A DNA stretch of 14,428 nucleotides from Chloroflexota bacterium (GTDB taxonomy: Bacteria; Chloroflexota; Anaerolineae; JACRMK01). The notes beneath the pieces were generated by a model. It saw nothing but the letters and a program-made list of their open reading frames with translations, searched no databases and was not told the origin of the DNA. Shown piece by piece: positions 13,859 through 14,428 of this stretch. Location: contig JACQEC010000093.1 of the NCBI GenBank assembly GCA_016200765.1, positions 1-14,428 on the forward strand, written 5' to 3'. Within the stretch, counting starts at the first letter, position 1; every line of letters begins with the position of its first letter. Made by a program: the position numbers and the translations under genes.

Positions 13859-14380
13859 ATGAATATCTCCGTTGGCATTCTCACGGTTAGCGACCGCAGC
13901 GCGCGCGGTGAGCGCCCAGATGAATCGGGACCGGTATTGATAGAGCTGGTGACGCGGCATCTCGCCGGCGCGGTTGTTACCTATACGGCAATTGTGCCCG
14001 ATGAACTGTCTGAGATTACCACGGCCATAAAGAGTTGGTGTGAGTGCGGGGCACACCTTGTTCTGACCACGGGCGGAACTGGCTTTGCACCCCGCGATGT
14101 TACCCCAGAGGCTGTTCGCGCTGTGATCGAACGAGAAGCGCCCGGCATCACTTACGCCATGCTTCAAGCATCCCTGACCAAGACTCCTCACGCCATGCTG
14201 TCGCGCCCGACGGCGGGTATCCGTGGGCGCACGTTGATCATCACGCTGCCGGGCAGCCCCCGCGCATGCCGGGAGATATTCGAAATCATTGCGCCCGCGC
14301 TGCCTCACGGACTCGCGTTGCTTAATGAGGTCTCTGAAGCCGACCAATTCCACGATGCGACGCGAGAACGCAGGGCCTAA
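13859..14380 (+). CDS. mog: Molybdopterin adenylyltransferase/MoaB family protein
   Basis: A 173-residue MogA/MoaB-type protein of molybdenum cofactor biosynthesis. The MoCF-binding signature TTGGTGFAPRDVTPEA is at 70-85 with the key Asp80, and the second conserved block includes SRPTAGIRGRTL and LPGSPRA near 115-136. In the pathway MogA adenylates molybdopterin before molybdate insertion; MoaB homologues sometimes take the same role, and sequence alone does not separate the two. ATG 13859 follows the lon stop after six bases without a strong ribosome binding site, so it may be translated by coupling from lon. No other moa or moe gene is visible in the window. Confidence 0.88.
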   Translation: MNISVGILTVSDRSARGERPDESGPVLIELVTRHLAGAVVTYTAIVPDELSEITTAIKSWCECGAHLVLTTGGTGFAPRDVTPEAVRAVIEREAPGITYAMLQASLTKTPHAMLSRPTAGIRGRTLIITLPGSPRACREIFEIIAPALPHGLALLNEVSEADQFHDATRERRA

Positions 14381-14428
14381 ACCAAGAACTGCGTCCGATG
14401 GTCGGCAATGCGCCGGTTGGTGTTATTG
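14377..14428 (-). CDS. Possible C-terminal fragment of a minus-strand gene
   Basis: Read leftward, one frame stays open from the window edge and ends NNTNRRIADHRTQFLV with TAG at 14379-14377, overlapping the mog stop by four bases (CTAA). The same arrangement is seen where dgt meets the TlpA-like gene. Sixteen codons are too few to prove coding; this is a suggestion only. Confidence 0.2.
   Translation of the reverse strand, partial: NNTNRRIADHRTQFLV

Noticed and set aside
13499..14353. A 284-codon minus-strand frame across the end of lon and mog
   Set aside because: Antisense to two well-conserved genes, with Arg/Gln-rich shadow composition and no recognisable motif.

Overview
The window is a moderately GC-rich bacterial chromosome segment carrying mostly housekeeping genes. 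It looks like a Chloroflexota (Anaerolineae-type) genome. That placement is an inference from the mix of an AmaP-like protein, a Pro/Thr-rich lipoprotein, a SurA-N/TlpA fusion, the scpB-rluB-cmk-plsC run, frequent GTG/TTG starts and several genes without a Shine-Dalgarno site; no marker gene settles it. I see no CRISPR array, insertion sequence, prophage, tRNA or rRNA.

Layout, left to right. (1) Positions 1-474: the start of a minus-strand gene leaving the window, then about 280 bases with no credible protein. These bases form a series of hairpins ending in a minus-strand intrinsic terminator and begin at a promoter sharing its -10 bases with the promoter of the next gene. I read this as a candidate structured non-coding RNA, the most novel-looking item here. 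(2) 475-2268: an AmaP-like two-helix membrane protein and a lipoprotein with an NTF2-like and a lipocalin-like region. (3) 2516-3020 (minus): a frameshifted remnant of a membrane-anchored DUF2993/LmeA-like protein. (4) 3038-5647: a tightly packed operon scpB-rluB-cmk-plsC (chromosome segregation, rRNA pseudouridylation, CMP kinase, phospholipid acyltransferase), followed by a GT4-type glycosyltransferase and a VanZ-like membrane protein (5705-7268). (5) 7174-7992 (minus): scpA, separated from scpB, facing it, and overlapping the vanZ-like gene tail to tail. (6) 8028-9020: a lipoprotein joining a SurA-like N domain to a TlpA thioredoxin domain. (7) 9017-10636 (minus): an unrecognised small protein followed by a dGTP triphosphohydrolase. 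(8) 10825-13852: hsp20 and lon, a protein quality-control pair with its own promoter. (9) 13859-14380: a MogA/MoaB molybdenum cofactor protein, possibly meeting a minus-strand gene at the right edge.

The genes fall into cell-cycle/nucleotide/envelope housekeeping (scpA, scpB, cmk, dgt, plsC) and stress or envelope quality control (amaP, hsp20, lon, the SurA-TlpA protein). Two minus-strand genes (scpA and the 135-residue protein) have promoters placed so that transcription should start at the start codon, suggesting leaderless mRNAs. All assignments come from reading motifs; no database search was run.
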